Shown one piece after another: positions 25,258 to 36,100 of a DNA stretch of 64,000 bases. This stretch comes from Vanessa cardui. Its lineage: Eukaryota; Arthropoda; Insecta; Lepidoptera; Nymphalidae. The stretch lies in assembly GCF_905220365.1 (NCBI RefSeq), contig NC_061152.1, positions 361,001-425,000 of the forward strand, written 5' to 3'. Made by a program: the position numbers and the translations under genes. Within the stretch, counting starts at the first letter, position 1; each line of letters opens with the position of its first letter. Under the pieces are notes generated by a model. It was not told the DNA's origin, made no database searches, and saw nothing but the letters and a program-made list of their open reading frames with translations.

Positions 25258-28200
25258 CCTTCACTAGGGAGCACCTCGGCGTCAAGCGCGCCGTGCGCCG
25301 CCGCGTGCCGCGCCGCGCGCACGACAGCGCCGTCTGCGAGGTCTGCGGCCTCACCTGCATCGTGAGTAGCGACACAAAACACACACACACACACATAGCC
25401 GTCACTAGAGAGCACCTGCGAGGTCTGCGGCCTCACCTGCATCGTGAGTAGCGACTCACACACACACAGCCCCCACACATAGACATTACTAGAGAGCAGA
25501 GATGGCCCAATAGTTCGAACCCAAGCAAGCACCACTTGTTCATGTGCTTAATATGTGTCTGTAATTCATCTAGAGCGTTATTCTGAAGGAAAGCATCATG
25601 AGAAAACCTGAATGTGAGTAATTTAGACTTATTCATACATATGGTAGAATCAGTCTAATATGATCCGAAACTTCTCCTCAAAAAGAGAGCCTTTGCCCAG
25701 CAGTGGGAAATTTACAGGCTGTTGATGTTAATGAACTAGACGACCGTTGAAATTAAATAACTTTAATGTTCCCTTAAATATTGCTCCGACACTATTTCAT
25801 AATAGTACTTGTCTGGGAAATAGTTGAAAGAAGTATCTCTAAAGTCGATTCTCTCCTGGACAATTATATGTAAAAGGATATTATTATAATGTTGTCTTAA
25901 ATTTTCGCGATTATTACACATTTAAATAAAACTAGTTATAATGGATTTTTATCGCGTTTATTAATTATTTTGGACATCCCGACGTTTCGAGCACTTTACA
26001 GCGTTCGTGGTCACGGGTAGTCTACCCGTTTATAATTAGTTACATTTGGTAGGTCATTTATATATATCAAAAATATAAGCGGTCCTAATATGCTGCCTTG
26101 AGGGACACCCACTTCATTTGACGCCAATGGGACTACCGTTTCTTCTACAGTTCGCCATGAAAGACCAGGATGACTAGGGCGTAATTGACTTTCACCAAAT
26201 AAACCAGATACCTAGGCATCGAAGATTTATAGCTACTAACGTCAAAGTAGACCAAATCACTATATATATCGTAGAATTAAATATAAAATAATGTATATTT
26301 AGGACATTTTTTTACTATTTTAAATAAGAAAGCAGACTAAAAAATGGTCCAATTTAGATATGTCCATTAGAAAATAATATTGTTATAGTAACATATTGTA
26401 TTGCTTTGGTGGTAGGGCTTTGTGCAAACCCGTCTGGGTAGGTACCACCCACACATCAGCTATTCCACCACCAAAAAGTACTCCAGTATTGTTGTGTGTT
26501 CCAGCTTAAAGGGTGAGTGATCCAGTGTAACTACAGGCACAAGGGACATAACATATTAGTTCCCAAGGTTGGTGGCGCATTGGCGATTTTAGGAATGTTT
26601 AATGTTTCTTACAGCGCCATTATGGGTGGTGACACTTACCACCAGGTAGCCCATATGCTCGTCCGTCAACCTATAGCAAAATAAAAACTTACCCAGACCA
26701 CCAGCTTTATCATCCCTCAAGTGGATTCGGGTATAACAGTCATTAGGAACTCACCCTGTAGTGTCTGTTGAGAGCCGCTTTGGCCTTTACAGCGTTCGTG
26801 GTCACGGGTAGACTACCCGTGACCACGAACGCTGTAAAGTGCTCAAAACGTCGGGATGTCCAAATTAATTAATATACGCGATTAAAACTAGTTTTATTTA
26901 AGGGATATTATTACTTTTGTTTTGTCACCAGTCCAAGGCCACGCTGATGTACCACCAGCGAACCCACACAGGCGAAAAGCCGTACCACTGCACACAGTGT
27001 CCGAAAAAGTTCAGCATAATGCAACTGCTGCAGGTGAGTGGACCACGGAGATGCTAGGTGTCGTTAATGTCATTTGAAAACAAGATCAAATTTAATAAAT
27101 TTCGGATACTTCTAAGAGGAGGAGTCGAGGAGTTGAGATGACCCAGTGGTTAGAAACCGTGCATCTTAACCGATGATAGCGGGTTCAAAACCCAGGCAAG
27201 CACCGCTGATTCATGTGCTTAATTTGTCTTTATAATTCATCTCGTGCTCAGCGGTGAAGGAAAACATCGTGAGGAAACCTGCATGTGACAAATTTCATAG
27301 AAATTCTGTCAGATGTGCATTCCACCAATCCGCATTGGAACAGCGTGGTGGAATATGTTCTTCTCCTCAAAGGGAGAGGAGGCCTTTAGCCCAGCAGTGG
27401 GAATTTACAGACTGTTGTTGATGGATACTTCTTTAATATAGTTTAATGTATTATTCTGTAACAGATACACATACGAACACACACAGGGGAGAGGCCGTTC
27501 AAGTGTCAGAACTGCCCAAAGGCTTTCAAGCACAAAGCGGCTCTCAACAGACACAACAGGGTGAGTTTGTTATAACTTTTTCCAGTTATAACCGAATCCA
27601 CTTTATGGATGATAAAGCTGGTGGTCTGGGTAAGTTTTTATTATGCTATAGGTTGGCGGACGAGCATATAAGCTACCTGATGGTAAGTGGTCACCACCGT
27701 CCATAATACTGCTGTTAGAAACATTAAACATTCCTAACATCGTCAATACGCCACCAACCTTGGGAACTAATATGTTATGTCCCTTGTGCCTGTAGTTACA
27801 CTGGATCACTCACCCTTTAAAACGGAAATCACAACAATACTGGAGTACTTTTTGGTGGTGGAATAGCTGATGTGTGGGTGGTACCTACCCAGACGGGCTT
27901 GCACAAAGCCCTACCACCAAAGCAATACAATATGTTACTATAACAATATTATTTGCTAATAGACATATCTATAGTGGACCATTTGTCAGTCTGCCTACCT
28001 ATTTAAAATAATAAAAAAATGTCCTTAATATATATCTTCGATGCCTAGATATCTGGTTTATTTGGTTAAAGTCAATTACGCCTTGGTCATCCTGGTCTTT
28101 CATGGCGAACTGTAGAGGAAATTGTAGTCCCATTGGGGTCAAATGAAGTGGGTGTCCCTCAAGGCAGCATATTAGGACCGCTGTTATTTTTGATATATAT

Positions 28201-29078
28201 AAATGACCTACTAAATGTAACTAATTATAAAAGATCAATTGTTACATATAACTTGCAAAAACGGAAAGAAGTAACACATATATAAATATTAAATGTAATA
28301 ATATAGACTATATTAGAGACCTCACGTATTAACCATTTCCAGCTCTATATATATAGTAATATTGTAATGTGAAAGTAACTATATCTGTCGCTCTTTCACG
28401 ACTAAACCGCTGAACCGAATTTGATGAAATTTTGTATGAAGTTAACTGGAACTCCAAGAACGGACTACCGACAAGACAGGCCGACTACTATCCTTCTACT
28501 ATTATATATTAATATATAATTAAAATTCCGCAGACATTCTTAACTTTGCCGTTTAGTAAATTAAAATCGTTTGTAAAAATACATTGGTAGAAAAAGCATA
28601 TTATTCGATACAAGATTTTATAGATGATAAAAAAGCGTGGAGTTAATATTTGTTGACTTCCAAGCAGGATATATTAATTGAAATAATTGTATTAACTAAC
28701 ATGACTTTGTATTTTTTAAATGTTAAAAAAGAGTAACTACTGAGTCTCTTGCCGGGTCTTCTCGGTAGAATCTACTTTCGGAACCGGTGGTAGCTTCACT
28801 TAATTGTTAAATGACGATTCAAAAGTGCTTATAAAAGCCTACTTGAATAAAGTTTAAACCAAAACGCGAGAAAAGTGGCGGGTGATTACTAGTATCTAAT
28901 CTATGTATATTAATTTCAGGTCCACACGGGGGTGAAGCCCTACAGCTGTCCCCATTGCAATAAATCCTTCACGCAATCAAATTCGATGAAGTATCACATC
29001 AACACTGTACACCTTAAGCTACCGGCGCCGTACAGGAACAGGCGAAATAAGCTTGATGTTACGACAGATTATAAATGA
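12339..29078 (+). CDS. ZAD and C2H2 zinc-finger protein, 581 aa, complete
   Basis: Twelve exons: 12339-12449, 13398-13529, 15237-15698, 17443-17573, 18584-18658, 19299-19419, 20338-20453, 21758-21854, 22334-22477, 26932-27033, 27465-27560 and 28920-29078 (TGA at 29076). They sum to 1746 nt and every junction keeps phase. Residues 1-81 are a ZAD (zinc-finger-associated domain) with C7, C10, C50 and C53. Residues 82-205 are charged, with a Lys-rich block and a ψKxE site (IKEE). C2H2 fingers start at C213, C242, C269, C296, C323, C353 (degenerate; no second His at normal spacing), C385, C413, C455, C483, C511 and C539. The last four fingers have TGEKP-type linkers. Insect ZAD proteins are usually DNA-binding nuclear regulators that dimerise through the ZAD; the target here is unknown. 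Exon 1 has a weak donor (GTTTGG), but the ZAD continues correctly in exon 2. A paralogue follows at 33147. Intron 9 holds the donor array. Confidence 0.93.
14713..15225 (+). mobile_element. LINE 3' end: reverse transcriptase C-terminus and tail
   Basis: An open stretch at 14713-15015 codes for 100 residues with the features of a jockey/CR1-type LINE C-terminus (LRKVNKSFLGQVIRFYNKIP, then YSIQDFIDDKKTWS and stop). The 3' UTR that follows is the consensus found in many solo copies, ending GCCTACTTGAATAAAGTTTA and normally TTTTGATTTTGA. Other copies of this tail: 1170-1433 (+), 4863-5013 (+), 6185-6470 (-), 10048-10190 with 10445-10557 (+), 13110-13340 (+), 17112-17275 (-), 38228-38305 (-), 41265-41560 (-), 47285-47398 (+), 52292-52412 (-), 54170-54252 (+), 54345-54520 (-) and 60712-60953 (+). 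Confidence 0.85.
15975..16511 (+). mobile_element. hAT-like MITE, family CAGTGGCGGATTTAC, in intron 3 of the ZAD gene
   Basis: Terminal CAGTGGCGGATTTACC and GTAAATCCACCACTG. Flanks GTTTCATT and GTCTCATT match at 7 of 8 bases. It is about 170 bp longer than the 59969 copy. Confidence 0.85.
22334..22477 (+). CDS. Exon 9 of the ZAD zinc-finger gene (source of the tandem array)
   Basis: Forty-eight codons in phase 0 after a CGCGCAG acceptor. It completes finger 8 (C413 and C416 span the exon 8/9 junction; H429 and H434), gives a very basic linker rich in Arg, and ends in the first half of finger 9 (C455, C458). Exon 10 supplies H471 and H475. The exon is far more GC-rich than its neighbours. From the CAC codon at 22388 onward, its sequence recurs downstream together with its donor. 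Confidence 0.93.
22388..25497 (+). repeat. Tandem array of exon end, splice donor and (CA)n; 19 donor copies
   Basis: The unit is the last 90 nt of exon 9, then GTGAGTAGCGA, a (CA)n tract of variable length, and a short spacer (CCGTCACTAGGGAG or a variant). Donor GT positions: 22478, 22634, 22790, 22948, 23142, 23334, 23504, 23682, 23884, 24066, 24244, 24416, 24594, 24760, 24936, 25098, 25180, 25362 and 25444. Copies 17 and 19 are truncated at the left; the other 17 are full units. The exon-derived part is nearly invariant: copies 3 and 4 carry a Leu-to-Arg change and copy 7 an Ala-to-Val change. CA length and spacer differ. Spacings are 156, 156, 158, then 162-202, with 82 for the truncated units. 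The array ends in a SINE at about 25500. Confidence 0.97.
26040..26225 (-). mobile_element. LINE reverse transcriptase fragment
   Basis: On the minus strand it reads GVPQGSILGPLIFLIYINDL, nearly the same as 28038-28240. It lies in intron 9 of the ZAD gene. Confidence 0.8.
26785..26839. repeat. Perfect 55-bp palindrome
   Basis: Two 27-bp arms (left arm starts CTTTACAGCGTTCGTGG) around a single A at 26812. Both arms are the inner segment of the foldback family at 9117, joined head to head. It lies 93 nt before exon 10 of the ZAD gene. Confidence 0.95.
28038..28860 (+). mobile_element. Broken LINE: RT active-region fragment plus 3' tail
   Basis: 28038-28240 encodes GVPQGSILGPLLFLIYINDL, a classic LINE reverse transcriptase stretch. 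28505-28857 is the C-terminus and tail of the family at 14713. Unrelated sequence at 28300-28500 separates them, and stops interrupt the frame. The tail ends 63 nt before exon 12 of the ZAD gene. Confidence 0.85.
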
Positions 29079-29079
29079 T

Positions 29080-29085
29080 AATAAA
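29080..29085 (+). other. Poly(A) signal AATAAA of the ZAD zinc-finger gene
   Basis: AATAAA lies two bases after the TGA stop. That leaves a very short 3' UTR unless a later signal is used; a SINE begins at about 29160. Confidence 0.6.
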
Positions 29086-31100
29086 ACTATATACTAAATA
29101 GAAATGTTTGTTTTAATATACCTACTGTTATATATTAACGATTTCTAAGACATTTTCTGACTCGAGATGGCCCAGTGGCTAGAAGGCAAGCACCGCTGAT
29201 TCATGTGCTTAATTTGTCTTTATAATTCGTCTCGTGCTCAGCGGTGAAGAAAACATCGTGAGGAAACCTGCATGTGACAAATTTCATAGAAATTCTGCGA
29301 CATGTGCATTCCACCAACCCGCATTGGAACAGCGTGGTGGAATATGTTCCAAAACCTTCTCCTCAAAGGGAGAGGAGGCCTTTAGCCCAGCAGTGGGAAT
29401 TTACAGGCTGTTGTCTGTAAAGACATTTTCAAAAAAGAGCGTACTCCTTCCTTAAAGGCCGGCCACGCACCTGCAAGCCCCCTGGTGCTGCAGATGTCCA
29501 TGGGCGGTGGTAGTCACTCTCCATCAGGTGAGCCTCCTGCTCGTTTGCCCCTTATAACATAAAAAAATACTATATATCATTTCTGTAGGAACCTCCGGTC
29601 CCTCAATGATGACTATTATAGACACTGGCTCACTACCACACCTGGAGCGCTGGCGCACGCCTTTTTTTACGGTATAGGTTGGTGGACGAGCAGATGGGCC
29701 ACCTGATGGTAAGTGGTCACCATCACCCATAGACAATGACGCTGTAAGAAATATTAACTATTCCTTACATCGTCAATGTGCCATCAACCTTGGGAACTAA
29801 GATGTTATGTCGCTTGTGCCTGCAGTTACATTGTCTCACTCACCCTTTAAACCGGAACACAACAATACTGAGTACTGTTATTTGGCGGTAGAATAACTGA
29901 TGAGTGGGTGGTACCTACCCAGACGGGCTCGCACAAAGCCCTACCACCAAGTAAAAGCCTCGTAGCTTGTTCGCAACACGACTCCCCGACAGTCTAGCTA
30001 CCCCCTCCAGTGTGGTACGTAAGACAGTGTAGTATATCTACTGTATAAATACAAACACTACAATATAATAATAATAATAAACATTTATTGAGCAAATTAC
30101 ACTACTGTGTGAACACAACAAAAAAAAACGAAACATAACAAAGTATCTTATCCTAAAATACATCAAACAAGAAAAATAATAATAATAACTAAAAATACAA
30201 GTACAACAGAACAAGTTTTGAGAGTAAAAAATAATAATTAAAATAATATTAAACAATAAATAGTGTATGTGTAGTCTCAATCACGAGAGGAGAAAAGTCA
30301 AATAGACAACATCTGACAGCGAATCGACGCGATCTCATTGGTCGAGAGCTTGTTTAGTCTGTGGTATTCACTGTGGGTTGGCGGAAAATGGCGATTTGAA
30401 TGACAAATTTGGTATCGGAAATTTTGAAAGTACAATTAAAGTGTATATAAGTAGTCAAGTATAATAATATATAAAGTAACAGTCTGTAAATTTCCCACTG
30501 CTGGGCTAAGGCCTCCTCTCCCATTAAGGAGAGGGTTTGGGACATATTCCACCACGCTGTTCCAATGCATGTTGGTGGAATGCACATGTGGCAGAATTTC
30601 AATGAAATTTTATACGAATTAATCCTCACGATGTTTTCCTTCATCGCCGAGCACGAGATGAATTATAAACATAAATTAAGCACATATATAGCGGTGCTTG
30701 TCTGGGTTTGCACCCGCAATCATCGGTTAAGATGCACGCGTATAAACCACTGGGCAATCTCGACATTAATGGTGTATAAATAAATTAATAAATGATTATA
30801 AGGTTAGTAAGGCACAGTATAGCTAAGTTATTAGCGAATCGCATGAAATGCGTGAAGCTAAGATTTGTTTTTGTTATTTCCTTTCTCCATTGGAATAGCC
30901 TTTACTTAATAATATTATACTTTCGGTAGTCAAAAATAAATGATGGTGTTTGAAAAAAATTAAAATATGTATATATATATAGAACTGTACTTAAATTTTG
31001 ATTTAGAGTCATAAATGCGCATTATTATTTAATTACATAATTCATTAACATAAAAATTAATAACATTAAATGCTTAAATATCTACAAATGTGAACTAAAA

Positions 31101-31349
31101 CTAGTTACTGTATAAATCTTGACTGCGTGCAATGGTGGCAAGAACGCTAGCAGCATTTCCCCGTTGAATCGCAATTCCGATCCTCTGGGCAAACGAACCA
31201 GCCCTCCTGTCACCAGTGGAGGCAATGAGGCGAGGTGTTATACTTTTGTTGAAGCTTTTTGCACCACTGCTCCAAGGGCCAAGCGTTTCGACAGCAAATG
31301 GAATAAAAAATAATTTGAAATAATCATAGTGTGTTGTCAAGATAGACAA
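31101..31349 (-). mobile_element. LINE C-terminal fragment (second type)
   Basis: An open stretch of 82 codons reads PFAVETLGPWSSGAKSFNK and later QRIGIAIQRGNAASVL. This resembles the end of LINE reverse transcriptases with a conserved QRGNA motif. A shorter relative lies at about 3600-3665, same strand. Confidence 0.7.
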
Positions 31350-31587
31350 AATCTGTCATTTGACTTTTGAATAACATGTGACTTTGGTAAACAACGTTTC
31401 TAGAGTTTTAATGCTAGTATTTGTATGTATAATACTCACAAACAATAGTGATTGTAATTCAATTATTTCACCAAATAACACCATATATTTATAACTGTTA
31501 ACGTTGAATGTGTGCCGGTCGTATATACATGTGTTGTATATGTATGTTGTTTTTATCAAACATACAACTAACACACAAATTTACACA

Positions 31588-31625
31588 CACGCACACACAC
31601 ACACGCGCGCGCGCGCACACACACA
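31588..31625. repeat. (CA)n with a (CG)n core
   Basis: Alternating purine-pyrimidine run CACACACGCACAC with a CGCGCGCGCGCG core. Such runs can adopt Z-DNA. Confidence 0.85.
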
Positions 31626-33112
31626 ACCAAACACGCATTCATTCTCCTTGTCTTTTATTGTTTTTATTTTTTTATGTATAATTTGGTTACGTTCTCACAT
31701 GTTTAATTTACCTTTAGGAAGTTAATAATGGAAGAGCACACTGGTTCGTTGTGGCACAGGCTTTTGCTTATTGTGATATAGTATATTTGTGATATAGAAC
31801 CAGGGAACTCATTTTAATCTGTAAATTATTTGTTATGAATAAAGCATATATTATTATTATTATACATAATAATCATTACATTTAGAAACCGCAATGATCA
31901 TTTAATAAATAGGCCATAATTACTTATTAATTATCGGTAAAATTATTAAAAATAAATTTTACGTACCTATAATGTGACGTTATCAAACCACAGCGTTATA
32001 GCGGGAATGTAAAAGATTTCAAATATAATTTAATGTCATGAAAATATAAGCAAAATCAATATTTGAAAGTACTTTTACAAACATAGTGGAATATTTTATT
32101 GTATTTAATTAACATAATGCATTTCATATGTTGGAAAAAAGTAAGAAATGCGGTTCCCGCCATTTTTTCTAGCTAGAATCAACATTTCGAACCAATGGTC
32201 GCTTAAATTTTAATATATATCTGTAAAATAACGAATAAAAACGCTTGTAAGCCTATTTTAATAGGAATTAAAGTTGTATTTTAATTTTAGTTGAATTTGC
32301 TTTTAAACTTACTTATTTTCCCACAAAATATTTCTGTATTAGTTCAATGTTTCTCGTTTTGTTATAAAAAGAGGTTGAATTATATCTATTGAAAAAAAAA
32401 ATGTCACACAATTTTCGGCGTAATCCAAATTAAATGTATTTTTACAATTATATAACTGACGTTATTCAAAACATCTAATTAAAAAAGAACACGTTACAGA
32501 AATCTAAATATAAAAATTTCTAGTTTTTTAGCATACATACAAGGGGGTTTGGCTTTAAATATAAAAAAATAAACAGTGATAATATGTCAATTAAGAGTTA
32601 TTTAATGTATCAATCAACTTATAACGTTCTAAAATGAACGCAGCTTACGTCGACAACATGTTCAACAACTTTAAGATACTAATTCGTTTCCTATTCTTGT
32701 ATTCAATGACTCATGTCACTTTGTAAAATTGATGTTCCGAGTGTTTATTAATATCGATTTTATATTCGATTAAAAAGCCTATTGACATGCCAAAATATGT
32801 CATATTTTTAATAAATTTATCTTTTTTACTTATAAAAACTTTATATTTTATTTTATGGATTTTTTCTATATGATAATTATTATCTTTTAAATCATAATTA
32901 CAATTTTAAACGAAAAAGCTTTATCAGATTTAAAAATATTTAATATGAATTTAAAAATAAACACTGCGGCCATTTTTTAAATGTCACATTGAAAACAATT
33001 AATCGGAACACAATTACGTCACTACCGAAGCGTCCCACAGATACTGTCATGGCGCTTGCTGCATAGAAAAATAAGGTCTCATCAAACATTTTGCGTTTGA
33101 TAGTCGAAGTAA

Positions 33113-33118
33113 TCAGTT
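33113..33118 (+). promoter_or_regulatory. Possible initiator (TCAGTT) of the second zinc-finger gene
   Basis: TCAGTT matches the insect initiator TCAKTY. It would place the +1 A at 33115, 32 nt before the ATG at 33147. No TATA box is seen at the expected distance. The match is short, so chance is possible. Confidence 0.3.
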
Positions 33119-33146
33119 AGTAATCTGTGGCGTTACCTTATTCCCT

Positions 33147-36100
33147 ATGAGTAATATGTTTTATTGTTCGTTCGTTAGTATACATTATATTATCTGTGAA
33201 TGTGGCGATACATTTCCAACAGAGGAGGCATTAAAAGAACATTTAGAAAAAGAGCATACACAGAAAGTTGAAATCGAAAGAAATGAATACAAGTGCGACA
33301 CAGTACGTATCTAATATTACATATTGATATTGTTTGTTTTTTTTTCTTCAAATGGGCGGGAAATTGCTCCCAATAATTCATTTCTTCTATTATTAGTATC
33401 GATAATTCTATATGAATTACAATTTTGAAAAAACGAAATTATCATTAATAATGTTATACATAAATAATAAACAAGGCATAATACTGGTTTCCTTTAACTA
33501 ACTAATGAAACGGTAAAGAAGTAAGATGTATTCCTCTAGATTTATTCGAAATTTTAAATAACAATTTAGTTACGATAAGAACTTTTATGGTAATATTATA
33601 AATGCAAATTGTGTATATAAGTATGTTAAAAATGAGTAAAAAAATATATTTCATATTGTTATCATGTTGAGACCATTTCATTTGGATAAATTGATGATTT
33701 AATTTCTTAAAAAATACTCTTGCATTGAACTGGAGTACAAAATTGTATGTGTTTTAGTACAAATATATTTCATTGTAATTTGTATTAAGATACATATATT
33801 ATGATGTATGATTATGAGTATTTCTTATACTAGATGATTGATTTAAATAGTAATATTTAGCTGTCAATTTATTGTCATACAATTATTATGTGTTAATTAT
33901 ATAAATTTACACAGCTGTCTATATTATGACTATGCCTTAGTTCTAAAAGGGCCTATATTATAGACTAAAACAAAAATCCTGTTAACATTTGGACATTTGA
34001 CTACAGAATAACAAAAGAAGCACAAAAACAGCTTAATTTTTCGACACATATGCAAGAAGGCACATATATGGATCAAATATTGTTCATTGTTTCTATTCCG
34101 ATTACAATAACTATTGATATTGGTTCTTTTAGGGCTCGTTGACATAATTAAAAATAAATTAATTCAATTGTTTGTGTGTAGTATGGATTTGACTGTTAAA
34201 TAACTTAAAAATGAAGTATAAAAATCTTGGTGGTAGCGCTTTGTGTAAGCTCGCCTGGTTACGTACCACCCACTCATCAGTTATTCTACCATCAAATAAC
34301 AGTACTAAGTATTGTTGTGTTCCGGTTTGAAGGGTGAGTGAGCCAGTGTAACTACAGGCACAAGGGACTTAGCATCTTAGTTCCGAAGGTTGGTGGCGCA
34401 TTGACAATGTAAGGAATAGTTAATATTTCTTACAGCGTCATTGTCTATGGGTGATGGTGACCACTTACTATCAGGTGGACCATATGTCAAATTAAACACT
34501 GCCACTGGATTGGAAAAAGAAAGAAAGGCCTGAGAATAACCTGCAAAAGATACTCATTGGGTCTTTTTTATTTAGCAGTAATACTTGGTAGTAGTAGTTA
34601 TAGCAGTAAACCAAAGTGTAAATATAAGGTGTAAAGTAAAGGTGTAAAGTGTAAGGGCTATTAAGGCTGTTCAGAGTTTGTGGGGCTATGGTTATATAGG
34701 AAATGGTTAAAAATTTCTTATGGCAATATCTTAGGCTGTGGTGACTAAGACGGACTATTAGTACATCCTATTGAAAATAATGTAACGTTGAAAAATGTAT
34801 AATTCCAGTGTGACAAGATCTTCGCATCGGAGAAGGCATGCCTCATACATCAGAGGATACACACAAACCCGAGGATCAAGAAGGAGAGGGACGCTGCGGA
34901 GAGGAGGCGTTACTACAGTATAAAGAATATTGTCTGTGAAGTCTGCGGCAAGAGATATGCGGTGAGTTAAATTTATTTATTTAACGCTTTATTATACAAC
35001 TGAAAATATACATTGTTATTGTTTTTTTTTTTGTGGCTTTTATTTGTGTCAATCACAATTATGTTGTAGGAAACAGATATGTCATTAACGCGCAAAAAGT
35101 GAAGACTAGAAAACGTCCCAATTGGGACGTTTTCCTTTAGTCGTTTTACGTAGTAATACGTTATAACACATCATAATTACGTAGTAATACGTTTTGCGTA
35201 ATTAAAACATCTAGTTATCCCTTTTACTTATTGTTTTTATCAAGCTATCCTTTTTACTTGTAACGAAATGTAAAATAAACGGTCCCCGGCGCGGCAAACT
35301 TTTTTATGTTGTTTAGTATGGATATAACATATCTGTTTATTAGAATATCATTGGTTAATCAGCTGACCTTAAGTAATGCATAAGAGTAAAGCTGAGATGG
35401 CCCCGGCAAGCACCATTGAGTATTCATGTGCTTCATTTGTGTTTATAATTCATCTGTATGTCTAAATCAGCAAAATAGATAACACTATATCGATATTTTG
35501 ACAGTTAGACTTCATTTCTCTGTTTCAATATAAAAAGAAAAGTAGAATGGTGGAATGCACATGTGGCAGAATTTCGATGAAATTAGACACATTCAGGTTT
35601 CCTCATGATGTTTTCCTTAACCACTGAGCACAAGATGAATTATAAACACAAATTAAGCACATATAGTAGTGGTGCTTGGCTGGGCTTGAATCGGAAATCA
35701 TTGCTTAAGATGCAAGTGTTCTAACCACTAGCACATCTCAGCTCAAGTTTCAATATATGATGTGATTACTGATTTTGTTTTTGATATTAACTAATTAATA
35801 TATTAATCTTATATTGAATTTATTGTTAATTTATTCTGTTTTTCGATCTTCAGTCGAACGCAGCGCTCCGGTACCACCAGCGTGTCCACACAGGCGAGAG
35901 GCCCTACCAGTGCACCGAATGCCCGAAGAACTTCACTATGCCGCTGTTTTTGCAAGTAAGTGTACAAAAAGGAGCAATATATTTAAATTATAATGCTCTA
36001 TGCTTAGACAAAAGCTGGGTTAGCAGGAGCTGGATGGATGAGTAGAATTATAAACACGATTAAGCACATATATAGTGGTGCTTGCTTTGGTTTCAACCCG

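Larger units (their letters stand above)
29086..33112. other. Region between the two zinc-finger genes
   Basis: Holds SINEs (29160-29415, 30478-30775), an A-tailed repeat (29665-29955), a LINE fragment (31101-31349) and a CA/CG run (31588-31625). 31740-33112 is AT-rich with no feature. No ZAD or early-finger exon was found. Confidence 0.65.

Noticed and set aside
22388..25497. CRISPR-like array of regular repeats
   Set aside because: The units are copies of a eukaryotic exon end and CA microsatellite, with no unique spacers, in an insect-type gene.
22210..25535. Long minus-strand ORFs (up to 376 codons) reading VCVCVC and VATHDAGEAADLADG
   Set aside because: They are antisense shadows of the tandem array: the unit happens to be open on the other strand and CA tracts have no stops in any frame. 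There are no splice signals or recognised domains.
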